A stretch of 64,000 bases of DNA, from assembly GCA_009760855.2 (NCBI GenBank), contig WPIO01000013.1:2240001-2304000 (forward strand), in the 5' to 3' direction. Source of the DNA: Cristatella mucedo. Taxonomy: Eukaryota > Bryozoa > Phylactolaemata > Cristatellidae. Shown here one piece after another: positions 1-17,385 of the stretch; the stretch's first letter is position 1; each line of letters begins with the position of its first letter. The translations under genes and the position numbers were made by a program. The notes under the pieces are model-generated. The model was given only the letters and a program-made list of their open reading frames with translations, was not told where the DNA came from and made no database searches.

Positions 1-235
1 GAGATATGCTGGCAGAGCCAATTTTGAGAGACAGCCTTTCCAATCTCTGAATCACACTGGGTTTGCCCATAACTAGTAAGTTAGTTTTATCATCGTTTAG
101 CTTTAGAAAATTTGCTGCCATCCATGTGGGGATGTCATCAATGCATGCAGCAAGTGAGTTGAGAGAATTTGAGGTGCTCGAAGGCTGGGAGGGATCAAAG
201 CAAAGGTACAACTGAGTGTCATGCGCATAGAAGTG
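1..235 (-). mobile_element. LINE-1 fragment (reverse transcriptase C-terminal part)
   Basis: The sequence is nearly the same as 6487-6715 of the larger LINE-1 copy, read on the minus strand. It covers the stretch downstream of the RT catalytic motif. Similarity stops abruptly near 235. The element lies in the third intron of gene B and is cut by the window edge. Confidence 0.8.
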
Positions 236-834
236 GTTCTCGAAGCAGCTACAACTCCGCGTCCCAGACTTGTACGCGGTACGTGTACAGTCTGCTTGCC
301 AATAAAAAAGAAAACAGCGCAAGGTCCTGGTCCTTGCAGCGTTCCGCGTGCATTTTTTTAAGGCAGTACGAGGCTGCAGCAGTGTTTCGAAACCCAGCCT
401 GTACAACCGTTCTCACGTGCACTGCATCCACACCTCTCCGACGAGCTATTAAAATTGGCGGCCTCACCATCCTCCACCCGCACTACGACCCGAGCTATCT
501 CGCCCACCGCTTGGTTAAGCACTTGCCGCCGTCGGGAGCTCGTGACTTCCGGTCACTCGAAAGCCTGCCGTCTCTGGGTAGCGTGCACTTAATGGTGGCT
601 TCTTACATTTAGAAAGAATTTCTCGTTAGCATCTCAAGTTCCGGCGTGTCATCATACCCGCCGGGATGGCAACTGGCCAGGTCTGAGAGAGAGTGGTCCA
701 GGTTCAGATGTAAGTTGCCGAGTTTCGCGTTTGCTTTGAAGCTGCGAGAAAATCAGAACAACGTAAAATATAACTCAATTATAAATTATGCATTGATATA
801 TACTATATTTAGTACATATATATAATTTATTTAT
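236..834. other. Unassigned intronic sequence
   Basis: I see no convincing exon or repeat here. A 147-codon plus-strand frame exists but has low-complexity, unfamiliar content. The 3' part (about 770-835) is A/T-rich. Confidence 0.4.
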
Positions 835-942
835 CTAGCACCCTAAGAGAACTTGTACCTATTCACCAGGGGCTTTACATGTGCCGCACGGCTCGAGCCT
901 ACGACTTCGGTCAATATAGGCGAGCACCTTTACCATGAGCCA
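835..942 (-). mobile_element. SINE-1 (tRNA-derived), diverged copy
   Basis: On the minus strand this carries a decayed tRNA-like head (gctcgagcc B-box core near 890) and a 3' tail matching the SINE-1 copies at 48103 and 63785. Confidence 0.6.
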
Positions 943-1895
943 AATCAGGGCGGCAGAGGGAGAACAACGGGTGACAGGCGTCCTCGGGCGCCGATGAATC
1001 GCCGTTGCAATGTCCACCCCCCCCCCAGGAGGTGCTCCTCTTATCTGCCGACACAGGTCGCTCAGGCTAAAGCAGCCACTTGTGTAAGTGACAACTTGAC
1101 TCCTGCAGGATCGCCTCAAGTTGCACAGCACCGCGACCAAGCGTAGCTTCGCGAAACCGCTCAGCAATCAAACAGACGCCTTAGATACAAAAGATCTGCG
1201 AGAAGCATTGCCACTGGGGTCATAGGGTCACAGGGGATTTTGCTGGCCTATCGCGACCGATATTGCCAGTCCTCCAAAATTAACTGCTAGAAAGACTGCG
1301 TCTGGTTACCGCACGTCGTTGCAGTCGCATCTTGCAGGGCGTGAACATACATGCGATTAAGGCGAAAGCGGGCACTTCTGGTGCTAGCACAGGCCCGCCC
1401 CTGCAGAAGAACCCCTGCAACTCCCTTATCCAACGGATGGACCCGAACCTTGATTCACAGCACCCGATCACTGGGGAGCTGAGCATTTTTTACGAGAGCT
1501 TACACGAAGCTAAAAGACGATACATGAGCGAATGGCAGTGCACGAAAGTGCTTATCCCCATCCAGAGAAGCGTGCTGCAGCAGCCTCACAAGTAAGCAGT
1601 TCGGCTCCGGTTAGCGCCGCCGAAAAACCTTCAGCCTCTCAAACGCCTTCCACGAACAAAAGGAAACAGCGAAAGCACCGCCGCCTCTTTCTGCATGTAG
1701 ACCTTCCCTAACTTTAGCGCTGCATTTTGAGCGAGCCCTCCAGCGTTTCCGCCAATGCTGTGAAAAAATCTAGGTCTCTGCAAATTCTGACAGTGAATGA
1801 AAGACTTTGTCAAGTAGTCGCACCTGTTCTGCGAAGACAGATGTTCCTAGCATTATGCGGGCGGTAGGATGCAGAAGACGAGACCGACCTCTTAC
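943..1895. other. Start of intron 3 of gene B; no exon found
   Basis: The expected fourth coding exon of gene B should begin with the catalytic histidine and encode an HTV-x-x-PF-like start. I could not find it between 1 and 1895, so it most likely lies beyond the left edge. No recognised repeat was seen here. Confidence 0.4.
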
Positions 1896-7650
<5,755 letters not shown>

Positions 7651-8700
7651 CAGAGCCAAGCTAGCCGCTCCGGCTGCCGACTCGGCCGCTCCTTCCCTCC
7701 TTGCATCACCCGAGGAGGCGAGTGTCAATAGCGAGCGACCGTCGCCTCCCGCAGTCTTTGCAAAGGCCGAAAGTAAGCGCCCATTCCCTCAAGGGTACCA
7801 CGCAGCAAAATAAGGACGGGCGCCACTCTCGCCACGCCCTTTCTGACCGTACCTTAAAGGACGCGGCCGGAGCTAAGAGCAGGATATGGCGGTGGCGGCG
7901 GCGGCGGTGGCGGCTGGAGATTGCAAGCACCGCCTTCAGCTGCGGCGCCTGCTTTGGCTCTCAAGTCTGGCTCGCCGGCTGCAGCGTGGACATCGCGAGC
8001 GAGACGCGCGTCGTCATCTAGCCAGCGACGTTGGCAAGAAGAAGGAATGGCGAGCGTTAGCTCTCTGATAAGCGCTGCCATCCATTGTTCAAGTCTTTGC
8101 AGAATCTAATCGATCTGGGGTCGGAACTTGGAGACCGACAAGAAGAGCTACAGCGACTCGTGCGTCGAGCTGGGGACGTAGCTAAAGCTTTGCAGTCACG
8201 CATTGGTCGCCGCACAAGCGTGACTGCAAATTCGCTGTCCGACCCATCGTGCGGCAGCAGCTTAGTGCCCACTCTCCAGTTTAGGTGAGGATCTGGTGGG
8301 TTCGTAGGTGGGTGAGGCGGGGTGGCTGAGCCGATCTCATTCATGCCGTTACACTTGAAATCTCTCCCTCTCGCGGATGTGACTGGTTGGAGAGTGTCAA
8401 GCTGACCGACCCATTCGTGCGAAGTGGTTCAGTCCCATATAGGTCTGGCCTGAGTGGCTGTGCGACGCGAAAATACGACCACTTACGCTTCCGGTGGCGG
8501 TTTGCCACCTGCTTGGGAGTGGGAGGAGGATGCCGATCCGACGCGCCAAGCAGCCATCTTGGCGACCTTGGCTGCCAGCCGCGAGGAGCACCGATTCATC
8601 CTGCGAAACGTAAAAGACTGGCTGCGCGCATTGAAAAGAGGACACTTGGAAGGAAGGAAAGAAGGAAGGAAGGAAGCTAGAACCTGCTTCTAATAGCAGC
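7651..8700 (-). promoter_or_regulatory. GC-rich upstream region of gene B (putative promoter)
   Basis: This CpG-rich, gene-poor sequence sits immediately 5' of gene B exon 1, with GGC-rich runs (7886-7915) and a gaaggaaggaagg tract near 8645-8680. No TATA box or start site can be assigned. The promoter call is by position and composition only. Confidence 0.35.
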
Positions 8701-9757
8701 GTCTGCTCGACCTGTGAGAGCTGCTCTTTCGTGTGCTTACACAGATCTGACGCTGCATGCAACGCTGTGTGGCCAATCATTTGACATAATTCCATGTGCA
8801 GCAAAAGTAAATTGTCTAGAGTTTTACTTTGTAACTATTGAAAGAAAGCCCCTGATCGGTTTTTCAAGTGGCCTCACTTGCCGAAGCGAAAGCCCCAAAA
8901 TCCAGCCTCGTGTGCTGACGGGTTGTTTCGCACCTCCAGCTTTCTGGCAATTAGGAGTAATCGGCGCTTGGCAGTGCGCGAGCAAGCCGAATGCGTGCAG
9001 GTGGCTGCTTCGTACAGCCGGACACTTGAAAGCGATCAATGCTTGTCAGGTGAGGATAATCTTGAACGCTCGTAGGTGGCGCCCAATCTAGAGAAACCGG
9101 CGGCAGCTAGTTCCTCCAATGTGCATCGTGACCAAATCAAATCACAGGAGGTGAGCGCACGCTTATAGAAATTGTGAGCTAAGAAAATTTTAGTATGAAG
9201 ATTTGACTAACTGCACAATGGCCACGGCTAGCGACAGTAAGACCTCTCAGCGTGCGTCTCTGGTCAGGTGCAAGGGCTTAGCAACAGCAACGATACTTCC
9301 AATGCTCTCAACTACGGCCAGCTGTCCTGATGCAGCTGAGCGTTATCCGACCACCTGACAGGCCCGTTTGCAATTTGCGCCTTTTTAAAATGACTCCCTT
9401 GTGATGAAGAATTAATAAGTTTGCACCACGGGTGGCGGCGGGTGTCTTATTTGTAGCTGCAAACATGGAAAGTTCATCGTGCAGAATCTGTTTTCTGGTA
9501 TCGGCCGAGCGAGGCTCTTACAGTAAAATTTGCCGAGACTGTCTAAATATTTTTCTATTCTCAGCCATGTGTAAAAAAAGCAAAGCCTATTTCGGCTATA
9601 ATATTGAAAACGCTTGCAACGGCCTGCGGGCAATGTCATTCTCACGAGCACGGCCGTAGCGACTCGAAAGAGCTAGACTTCATAGTCACGTGACCGACAT
9701 CAACCGAGCCGACGCCAAGAGGCGTGGCGGTCAACGCAGCATCGGAGCAGGCCCAGA
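8701..9757. other. Intergenic, nothing recognised
   Basis: Several short frames occur on both strands. None has a recognisable domain or splice-supported structure. Confidence 0.4.
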
Positions 9758-9830
9758 GTAATAATAAGAATACATTTGTATAGCTACCTCTGAGAACTGA
9801 ATCTCTCGCTCTAGGCACTTGGCAGAGTAT
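9758..9830 (-). mobile_element. LINE-1/SINE 3' tail remnant
   Basis: An aataataag tract is followed by ctctgagaactgaatctctcg and ctaggcactt, the shared 3' terminus. Confidence 0.6.
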
Positions 9831-10059
9831 AGGCAACTACGACCTGGTACATGTACACTATGCCGCGTCAGAGCTCGGTCGGCCGCAGGCAGAATGCAAT
9901 CCAGCTCTCCGAGTCGTGACCGACCGGCCGCCGTTTTACAAGCCAGAACTTCGGGGGCACTAATGCCTGCCTTTCGACGAAGAAATATCCAAATGTGGCG
10001 ACGAGCTAGCTCAGTCTTTAGTTCGATTATATGCAGGCCGGTACTGTTCCTCTGCTAAA

Positions 10060-10260
10060 CTGCTGGTGAACAGCAGTTGGGAGCATCGTCGAGTGGGGCC
10101 GGTGCACAATGCTGCGGTCCGCCTCGGTGTGTGGCGCGAACACGGCCCGGTAACCCACTGGTGAACAGACGGTGGATTCATCGTAAAGGTCGGCCAGTGC
10201 ACAGCTGTGGTCCGCCTCGGATGAATCATCCGGGTCGGCCAGTGCACAGCCGTGGTAGAG
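10060..10260. repeat. Imperfect short tandem repeats
   Basis: The block ggtccgcctcgg occurs at about 10108 and 10208, and ggccggtgcaca / ggccagtgcacag occurs three times (about 10099, 10191, 10237), with related spacers. This suggests decayed local tandem duplication. Confidence 0.5.
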
Positions 10261-10904
10261 GAGAAGCAAGTCGAGTGAAAGAAGGGGGCGAAGATTCGTG
10301 CATCCCTCTGCTCTGTGCGTGTAGAATAAACCGCTGCTGTTGGTCATCGACTGGCTCTCTTCGTGCGCGAACCGAACAAGACAGTCGCCGCTGCACACTG
10401 AAGTAATTGTGACCTCGGGCTTTCGGCGGATGGTAAGTAAACGAAGGTTTAACTGAGTGGATTGTGAATGGCAGAAATGGGCTTTAAAGAGCCCATTTCT
10501 GTCGCCCCCAGCGGAGGAGCTCCGTCGGCTGCTTCCGTGCGCTCTCCGTTGCGGCTTTCCGCTTATACAAAGCCTGCAGCTGAGGTGGTTTCATTTAGGC
10601 ATCGGACGGCGCTTGTATGCCTGAGATGGCATCCAATCGCCTTCGTCATTCAAGCCTTCAGGAAAAAACTGCGGCGGCGACTGATCACGTGCCGTGCCGG
10701 CATGCGATCCTGGATGTGTCGACCAATTTACTTAAGCATAACGACGATGGAGAAGAATTGCTTCCGATAAGAAAACCCCTACACGGAAAATATTTTTTCC
10801 AGCCGTTCTGTGCTGCTATTTTCTCGGCTATCTACTTCCTCGACTGCTACCGTCACACAGTCCCGAGCTAGTCGCACTCTCTTTGCTGCTTAAGGCTGTT
10901 GATT
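10261..10904. other. Intergenic, nothing recognised
   Basis: A 16-bp inverted repeat occurs near 10475 (agaaatgggctttaaa / gagcccatttct). No gene was recognised. Confidence 0.35.
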
Positions 10905-11000
10905 ACTGTATGCGCATCAAAAGCCACTTAGACTTTTAGGGCGCTTTAGAAAATATTTCCTGCGTAACGCCCACTGAGTCTTCACGGTTTTGTAGAATTA
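10905..11000 (+). mobile_element. LINE-2 3' terminal fragment
   Basis: It contains cctgcgtaacgcccac and a ttttgtagaattac block comparable with 14885-14945 of LINE-2. Confidence 0.5.
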
Positions 11001-11162
11001 CTACTGCGGAAAGAGTCTACTCTATAATCCGATAGATGTTCTATACTCGCGGGAGAGAATTACGCCACTAAAAGTGTCGAATGCGGGACATTGCGAAGTC
11101 CTTCACACGCATAGGCTTCAAGCTTCAATCTAACACCAGCAAAGATTCATCCGCTTGACTTG

Positions 11163-11325
11163 ACTTCGCAACGAATGCGCTTCCGACTTCGCCACGCATC
11201 CGCTTTCGACTTCACCATGCATCCGCTTCTGACTTTGCCACGCATCAGCTTCCGACTTCGCCACGCATCAGCTTCCGACTTCGCCACGCATCAGCTTCCG
11301 ACTTCGCCACGCATCTTCCACGCAG
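11163..11325. repeat. 23-bp minisatellite, about 7 units
   Basis: The unit is approximately gacttcgccacgcatcagc plus ttcc. Unit starts at 11231, 11254 and 11277 show the exact 23-bp period, with more diverged units on the left. Confidence 0.9.
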
Positions 11326-11454
11326 CTTCTCTATTGCAGGGAGCTGAGATGCATGTTTGGGCGGCATTATTTTGGTGCTCACATAACGTTTTCCGGTATC
11401 CCCAGGGTCAATGCATTTTTAAAGGGACAAAATACTTAAAAATATCAACTGATT

Positions 11455-11535
11455 TAACAGCCTCATTTCAAATAGCGACAGAAGTGCGATTGTAGCGGTT
11501 TTCGCAACCGCTTGCAGTTGGCAGTAACGGATCGC
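11455..11535 (-). mobile_element. SINE-2 3' part
   Basis: It matches 55420-55490 (atttaacagcctcat, then gacagaagtg and accgcttgcagttggca) on the minus strand. The tRNA-like head is missing. Confidence 0.6.
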
Positions 11536-11583
11536 TCCGTAATACCTTCGGGTATTCCGCTGCTATCTTTGCTGTGACTATTT

Positions 11584-14500
11584 ATGAGCTGTCCTCGGAT
11601 ATGCTACACAAAACATGACCTGCTTAGCATAAGATGCGATGTCGCCATTAGTCGATACCTACCGGCGGGCCTTCTCCGGCGGGTCAGTGAGAACCTTCCT
11701 GCATCCTGCGTTCGCCCTATCAACAACTCGGCTATCAAAACTACGACTCGTAAGTTCAAAGCGCTAAATAGTACTTCTTGCGGTAGTAGCCCACCCGCCG
11801 TAGCCCAGCACATTGTGAAACGTCGTCCGACGGCCGTTACCAAGGTCCAATTCAAATTCGAAGAGCCAGCGTCCACGGGCCAGACGCAAACGGTAGAGAA
11901 TTCGAGCCACTTCATCGCCGTCGCCCAGTTGTTGGACAGCTTCTTAAATTCCGCCTACTAAATTTCCGCTCGCTAAAAGCCAAGGGGTTACTTAACCGCG
12001 ATCAGGTGGTCCAGGAGAAGCTAGATGCATTTCTGGTTACCGAAACCTGGATGACGCCTTGTTCCAGTAGCTGTATTTTCGAGACCACCCCACCCGGGTT
12101 CTCATTCTATCAGTCCATGCGTTCTAAAAAGGTTAGTGGCTGGGTTGCAATTGTTGTTCGCGAATCGTTTGGCTATAAAATGTGCAGTTTCTCGTATGGG
12201 TCATCGTTTGAATCGGTTGCTATCAGGTCTTCATCAAAGACAATGCCTCTCACCGTTGCGATATACCGGCCTCCTTCTGGCTGTCTAAACTTGTTTATAG
12301 AGGAGTTTTCAGAGTTCCTCGCTAAAATATTTGTGTGTGACAGGCCGTTACTGATTGTAGGAGACTTCAATATTCACGTTGACAACCCTAGCAACAGCCA
12401 GGTCCGCTCATTTCTTGACTGTCTGGAGAATTTTGGTTTGGCCCAACACGTTAATCATAGCACCCACGTCGGTGGCCACATTCTAGATCTCATGATCACT
12501 AAGGATGTCCTTCCCACTTACTTTGTGGTGTGCCCACTGACCCTCTCAGATCATTGTTCGGTCTCGTTTACTGTTCCTGCTACCTCGTACGTACAGGGCA
12601 ATGCCGAATTTGCCAAACGACGTAACTTACAAGGCATTGACATGGACAAGTTTTTGAAATCTGTTTGTGATGCAGGCCTTCTTGATCTGCATTCAGACTC
12701 GACCGGCAGCCTCGATACCCTCACTGATGCGATGAACATGACACTCAGGAGCGCTCTTGACAAGCATGCTCCCGTTCGCTCTATCCGTGTTCAAAGTCGT
12801 CAAGATTCCTTTCAATTTACAAAAAAACTTCTTAAGATGCGCCGTGTTAAGCGCAGGCTGGAACGTCGTTTCAAGAAATCGAGGTCTGAGGCAGACCTAG
12901 TCAATTTTAAAGACTTCCTTCGAGTTTAAACCCGAAAGCTTAAAAATGCCAGGGCTTCTTTTTTCATTAGAAAGCTGAATTCCTGCCAGTCGGACACTAA
13001 ACAGATTTATAAGACAGTAAACCATTTACTGGCCAATGCTGTGAGGTCTGACTCCCCAGATAAGGGCTCAGCCAAAAAGTTTTCAGCCTTCTTTACTGAA
13101 AAAATTGTGCACAATCATGCCTCCATTAAGCCCCCTCCGACCAAAGCAATCGTCGTTCCTCAACCTGTGACCTTTCTTAAAAGGTTCTCCGATGTTTCTG
13201 CCTGTAATGTCGCTGCCTTAATAAGGTCTAGCAAAAAGAGCTCGTCTCCTGAAGACCCTATACCTTCATCTCTGCGGTCTCCACTTGCAGACCAACTTAA
13301 CCCTGCCATAACCAAGATTTTTAATGCTTCTTTGGGAAAAGGGGTCGTCCCCAAGTCCTTCACATCGGCAATCGTTAGACCTATTCTTAAAAAGCCTGGA
13401 TTAGTCACAGAGGTCCTAGCAAACTATCGTCCAGTTTCCCTTCTTCCGTTCTTATCAAAGATTCTTGAAAAAATTGTTGCTAAGCAGCTAGTTGAACATA
13501 TTGATAATAATGGAATGTCAGAAACATTTCAATCAGGGTTCAAGAGGCAGCACTCTACTGAAACTGCTCTCCTCCGTGTTAACAATGACATTTTACGTGG
13601 CAACGACGACGGGAATGTCACTGCCCTAGCTCTGCTAGATCTGTCTGCTGCCTTCGACACCATTGATCACGAAGTTCTGCTTGAACGATTGAGAACAACG
13701 ATCGGTCTTGCAGACGAAGCGCTGGCGTGGTTTAAATCATACTTGTCTGATCGTGTTCAATCCGTGTCGTGTGGGGGTCAGGTCTCAGACATGAGAAGGG
13801 TCACCTGTGGAGTCCCTCAAGGGTCTGTACTCGGTCCCTTGCTGTTCTCCATTTATACACAACCTCTGGGAAAAGTGATTAAGGTCCATGGAATAGGATT
13901 TCACTTATATGCTGACGATACTCAGTTGTATTTGTCATTTAAACCGTCGGAATCTGCAGCAGCAACTGAGAAACTGAATGCTTGCCATGCCGATATTCGA
14001 TCCTGGATGTCGGAAAAATTCCTGAAATTGAATGACGATAAAACCTAACTGCTGCTCATAGGACACCCTAAGCGTGTGGCTGGATTAAAAGGCTTTGCTG
14101 TTCTAATAGGTGATGCTATTGTGCGACCTTCACCACGTGCTCGTAATCTAGGTGTCGTGTTCGACAGCTGCCTCAATTTTAAAAGCTTCATTCAGAAGAC
14201 TGCCTCTACAGCTAGCCATCACATTCGATCCTTATCCAATATTAGAAGCTGTCTCCCAGAGTGGCTTGTAAAAAATTTAACTAGCTCTTTAGTTCTGTCT
14301 CGGCTTGATTATTGTAATTCCCTTTTGGCTGGGCTGCTAAAGAAAGCTATTATGCCACTACAGCAGACTATGAATACGGCTGCAAGGCTGGTCTTCAAGT
14401 CCCAGCGGTTTGAGCACGTGTCACCTCTGCTGAAAGAGCTAGGATGGTTGCCGGTTGAGCAAAGGATACAGAGCAAAGTTCTTACGCTGACCCACAAGGC

Positions 14501-14951
14501 CCGCCACGGCTTGGCTCCTTCGTACCTAGCTGAACTGCTGCACCAGTTTCAGCCTGTTCGTGCCCTCAGGTCCTGTGTGGACAATAAATTAGCTGTCCCA
14601 CTCCTCTTCTTAAAGACAGTTGGCGACAGAAGCTTCAGCTCTGCAGGTCCTAGACTGTGGAACTCGCTTCCACAATTCTTACGCAACGACAACTACTCTC
14701 CAACTGCCGACTTTGGCACATCTTTTTCAGCGGTCCTGAACTGCTACTTCCATGCTACTCACTACCTCAACTGCTTTCCTGACTCTGCTATGCTTTACAC
14801 TTTCTCGTTGTTGCGTGAGACGAAGTCTGTTGGCTACCGAATGCGTACCGAAAGCCGCTTAGGCTGTGAGTGCGCTATACAAAATTCTCCTGCGTAACAC
14901 CTACATGGTCTTTATGACTTTGTGGAGTTACAGACGGAGATACATTACATC
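11584..14951 (+). mobile_element. LINE-2, near full-length CR1/L2-like retrotransposon
   Basis: The element runs from a 5' region with a 125-codon frame (11584-11961), through endonuclease and reverse transcriptase, to a 3' UTR ending gagttacagacggagatac and ATTAC at about 14951. Fragments of the same family occur at 4287, 10905, 15735, 16096, 16946, 19241, 40072, 41790 and 61635. The exact 5' end is uncertain. Confidence 0.9.
11955..14897 (+). pseudogene. LINE-2 endonuclease-reverse transcriptase ORF, two in-frame stops
   Basis: One reading frame runs almost unbroken from about 11955 (FRSLKAKGLLN) to 14897. The apurinic-type endonuclease shows VTETW (about 12035), GDFNIHVDN (about 12362) and SDHC (about 12549). 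The reverse transcriptase follows with NYRPVSLLPFLSKILEKIV (about 13425), LLDLSAAFDTIDH (about 13630), GVPQGSVLGP (about 13810) and the catalytic YADDTQLYL (about 13909). The only interruptions I see are TAA at 12927-12929 and TAA at 14046-14048. The second stands where sister copies have Glu in KTELLLIG. The upstream 125-codon frame (11584-11961) is in another phase, so one frameshift or a separate ORF separates it. The copy is dead as it stands but looks young. Confidence 0.9.
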
Positions 14952-15364
14952 GCCCACTGCACAATTTGGACCTTATGACCTGGTTCGTGAACAGCGAGCA
15001 CCTTTCTAGAGAAGGTGCGAAGGTGATTCTTTGTTTTTTGATAAGTTTATAGAAATGACACGCTTTCACCGAGCAGTTTCAGCTTCTCAAGCGAGAAGTC
15101 CCAATTTATTTGTAGAAGTTAGAGATCTTTGGAAGAACCTAAAGACGTTATCATTGCGGGGTGTCTGCGTTGCGCAGTTTCAGGCACTTCAGAAATAGAT
15201 GAGTGCAGCGATTGTTTTTTGAGAGGGGCTACGGCCTTTTGGAAGGCACACCTTCGGTGCGCAGATTCAGGTTTAGCTTTCTATGGAACCAGCCCGCCGC
15301 AACCTTATAGAATACCACGTTTGCGCCCTGGGTCTTGGCAAAAAGAAAAGGGCGCTCGCACTTT
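14952..15364. other. Intergenic, nothing recognised
   Basis: A 100-codon plus-strand frame begins at 15129 but runs into SINE-2 sequence and has no recognisable domain. Confidence 0.35.
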
Positions 15365-15470
15365 GCGACCCAGGTGGCGGGTTCGAGACCTGCAACTGGT
15401 TGTTTCTAATTGCCTAAAGTGCAAGCGGTGATGATTGCCGTTAGAGCTATTCTGCCGCTAAATGGATGGT
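15365..15470 (+). mobile_element. SINE-2, partial copy
   Basis: A B-box-like gggttcgagacc near 15380 is followed by the SINE-2 body (gtgcaagcggtgatgattgcc). Confidence 0.65.
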
Positions 15471-15734
15471 AAATGGTAAATTAACTTTCGCCTTTTTCTC
15501 ATCGGGCGTCAAGGCCACAAGATCAATCCTCTGAGGAAATCTGGCCATGCAGCTTCGCTGTTCTTTTCCAGCAGGCGTGCAGCAGCCGGATTTTCAGCGG
15601 AGCTTGCGAGACATTCTGCGTGGCCTCCCTCAAGATGCCTCCCTTGACTGCTCCCTATCCGAGTCGGTTACTTGACTGCTCCCGATCCGAGTCGGTTCAT
15701 TGACTGCTCCACACAGCCACAGCCGAGAATTGTA

Positions 15735-16095
15735 TTGCTTCTCTGGAAAATGAGGTCGTACCCAAGTCCTTCAAATCTGCGATCATTAGAGCGATACTTG
15801 GAAAATTGGATTAGATACAGAGGTCCTTGCAAACTATCACCCAGTTTCCCTTCTTCCGTTTTTGTCAAAGATTCTTGAAAAAATTGTCGCCAAGCAACTC
15901 GTAGCATACTTTCAAAAGAATGAAATATCAGAAAAATTTTAATCGTGAATCAAATGTCAGCACTCCATTGAAACTGCGCTCCTCCATGTTACCAATGACA
16001 TCCTTTAAAGCAACGATCACGGACATGTCAATGCCCTTGAGAACAACGATGGGTCTGGCAGACGAGGCAATGGCGTGGTTTAAATCTTACTTGTA
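15735..16095 (+). mobile_element. LINE-2 RT fragment
   Basis: It parallels 13345-13750 of the near-complete LINE-2 with many small indels, ending near cgtggtttaaatcttacttgtatg. Confidence 0.8.
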
Positions 16096-16945
16096 TGTAT
16101 GTATGTATCTCCGTCTATAACTCCACAAAGCCCCAAATACTATGTGGTTGTTAGGCTGGAGAGTTTTTTTGCCCACTCACAGCCTAAGCGGCTTTCGATA
16201 CGTATTCGGTATCCAACAGACTTCATCTCACGTATCAAAGAGAAATTGGGAAGCATAGCCATAACGGCACACTAGGTAAGATGGTTGCTTTTAACGACCT
16301 CAGTCCCGAGGTCGTGGGTTCGAATCCTGCTATGGACAATCCACTGCTGCAAGCGGTGGTGATAGCCGTAAAGGCTCTTCTGTCGCTATTTAATGAGGCT
16401 TTTAAATAAGCTGGTATTTATTTTTTATAGCTGAGTCAGGATAATAGTTGAGGTAGCAGGTAGAATGGAAGTAGCAGCTCAGGATGGCTAGATAGGATGA
16501 GCCATAGTCGGCAGCAGGAGAGTATTTGTCGTTTCGTAAGAATCGTGGAAGCGAGCTCCACAGTGTTTCGCTAGCCACCGTGGAAGACAGCTCCTAATTT
16601 TAGATAGGAATCTGACGTGATGGCTTGCTTTTGAAGCAGTCTTCTGAATGAAGCTTTTAAAATTTAGGCAGTTATCGAAAACTTTACCTACATGTCTAGC
16701 ACGTGGTGATGGTCGCACAACAGAATCAACAACTAGATAAGCAACGCATTTTATTACAGCCACACGCTTGGGGTGTCCTATGAGCAACAGTTCAGTTTTA
16801 TTGTTGTTCAGCTTGAAGAAATTTTCCGACATCTAGAATCGAATGTCGGCAAGACAAGCACTCAGTTTATCAGTTGCTGCAGCAGATTCCGACTGTTTGA
16901 GTGACCAATACAGCTGCGTATCGTCAGCATAAAAGTGATAGTTAT
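16096..16945 (-). mobile_element. LINE-2 3' part in reverse orientation, interrupted by a SINE-2
   Basis: From the 3' end (ctccgtctataactcc at 16108) the minus-strand sequence goes back through the ORF end to the KTELLLIGHPKRV block (about 16790) and the start of the YADD motif (about 16930). The internal segment between the CLPRWLAK and WNSLP regions is missing. A SINE-2 is inserted at 16262-16425. Confidence 0.8.
16262..16425 (+). mobile_element. SINE-2 inserted in LINE-2
   Basis: The head carries a gtcgtgggttcgaatcctgc B box (about 16311-16330) and the body ctgcaagcggtggtgatagc, ending aagctggtatttatttttt. Its insertion splits LINE-2 3' sequence that is contiguous elsewhere. Confidence 0.85.
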
Positions 16946-17385
16946 TATGACGTTAAGGTTAGTTTGTAAATACCACAGGCTTGACCGTGTGTCTCATTTG
17001 CTTAAAGAGCTAGAATGGCTGCCGGTTGACCAACGCATGCTGAGAAAAGTTCTTACGCTGACCCATAAGGCCCGCCACGGTTTGGCTCCTCCATATCTAG
17101 CTGAACTGCTGCACCAGGTCCAGCCTCCTCGTGTCCTCGGGTCTTGTATGGACATAAATTAGCAGTTCCATTCCTCCGCTTAAAGACCGTTGACGGCAGA
17201 AGTTTTAGCTTTCCAGATCGTAGGCTGGAACTCGCTTCCACGATTCATATGCAACGACATCTGCTCTCCTGCTGCCGACTGTGACACATCCTTTTCAGCA
17301 GTCCTGAGCTGCTACTCCCATGTTACTCACTACCTCAACTGCTCTCCTGACTCGGCAGCGGGACCATGTGACCGCAATTTATAGC
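16946..17385 (+). mobile_element. LINE-2 ORF C-terminal fragment
   Basis: A plus-strand frame with LLKELEWLPVDQRM and KARHGLAPPYLAELLHQ matches 14410-14790 of LINE-2. Frameshifts are present near 17160-17220. Confidence 0.85.

Noticed and set aside
8454-8693. 79-codon plus-strand frame with an acidic, coding-like stretch
   Set aside because: I recognise no domain or splice support, and it lies in the G/C-rich region upstream of gene B.
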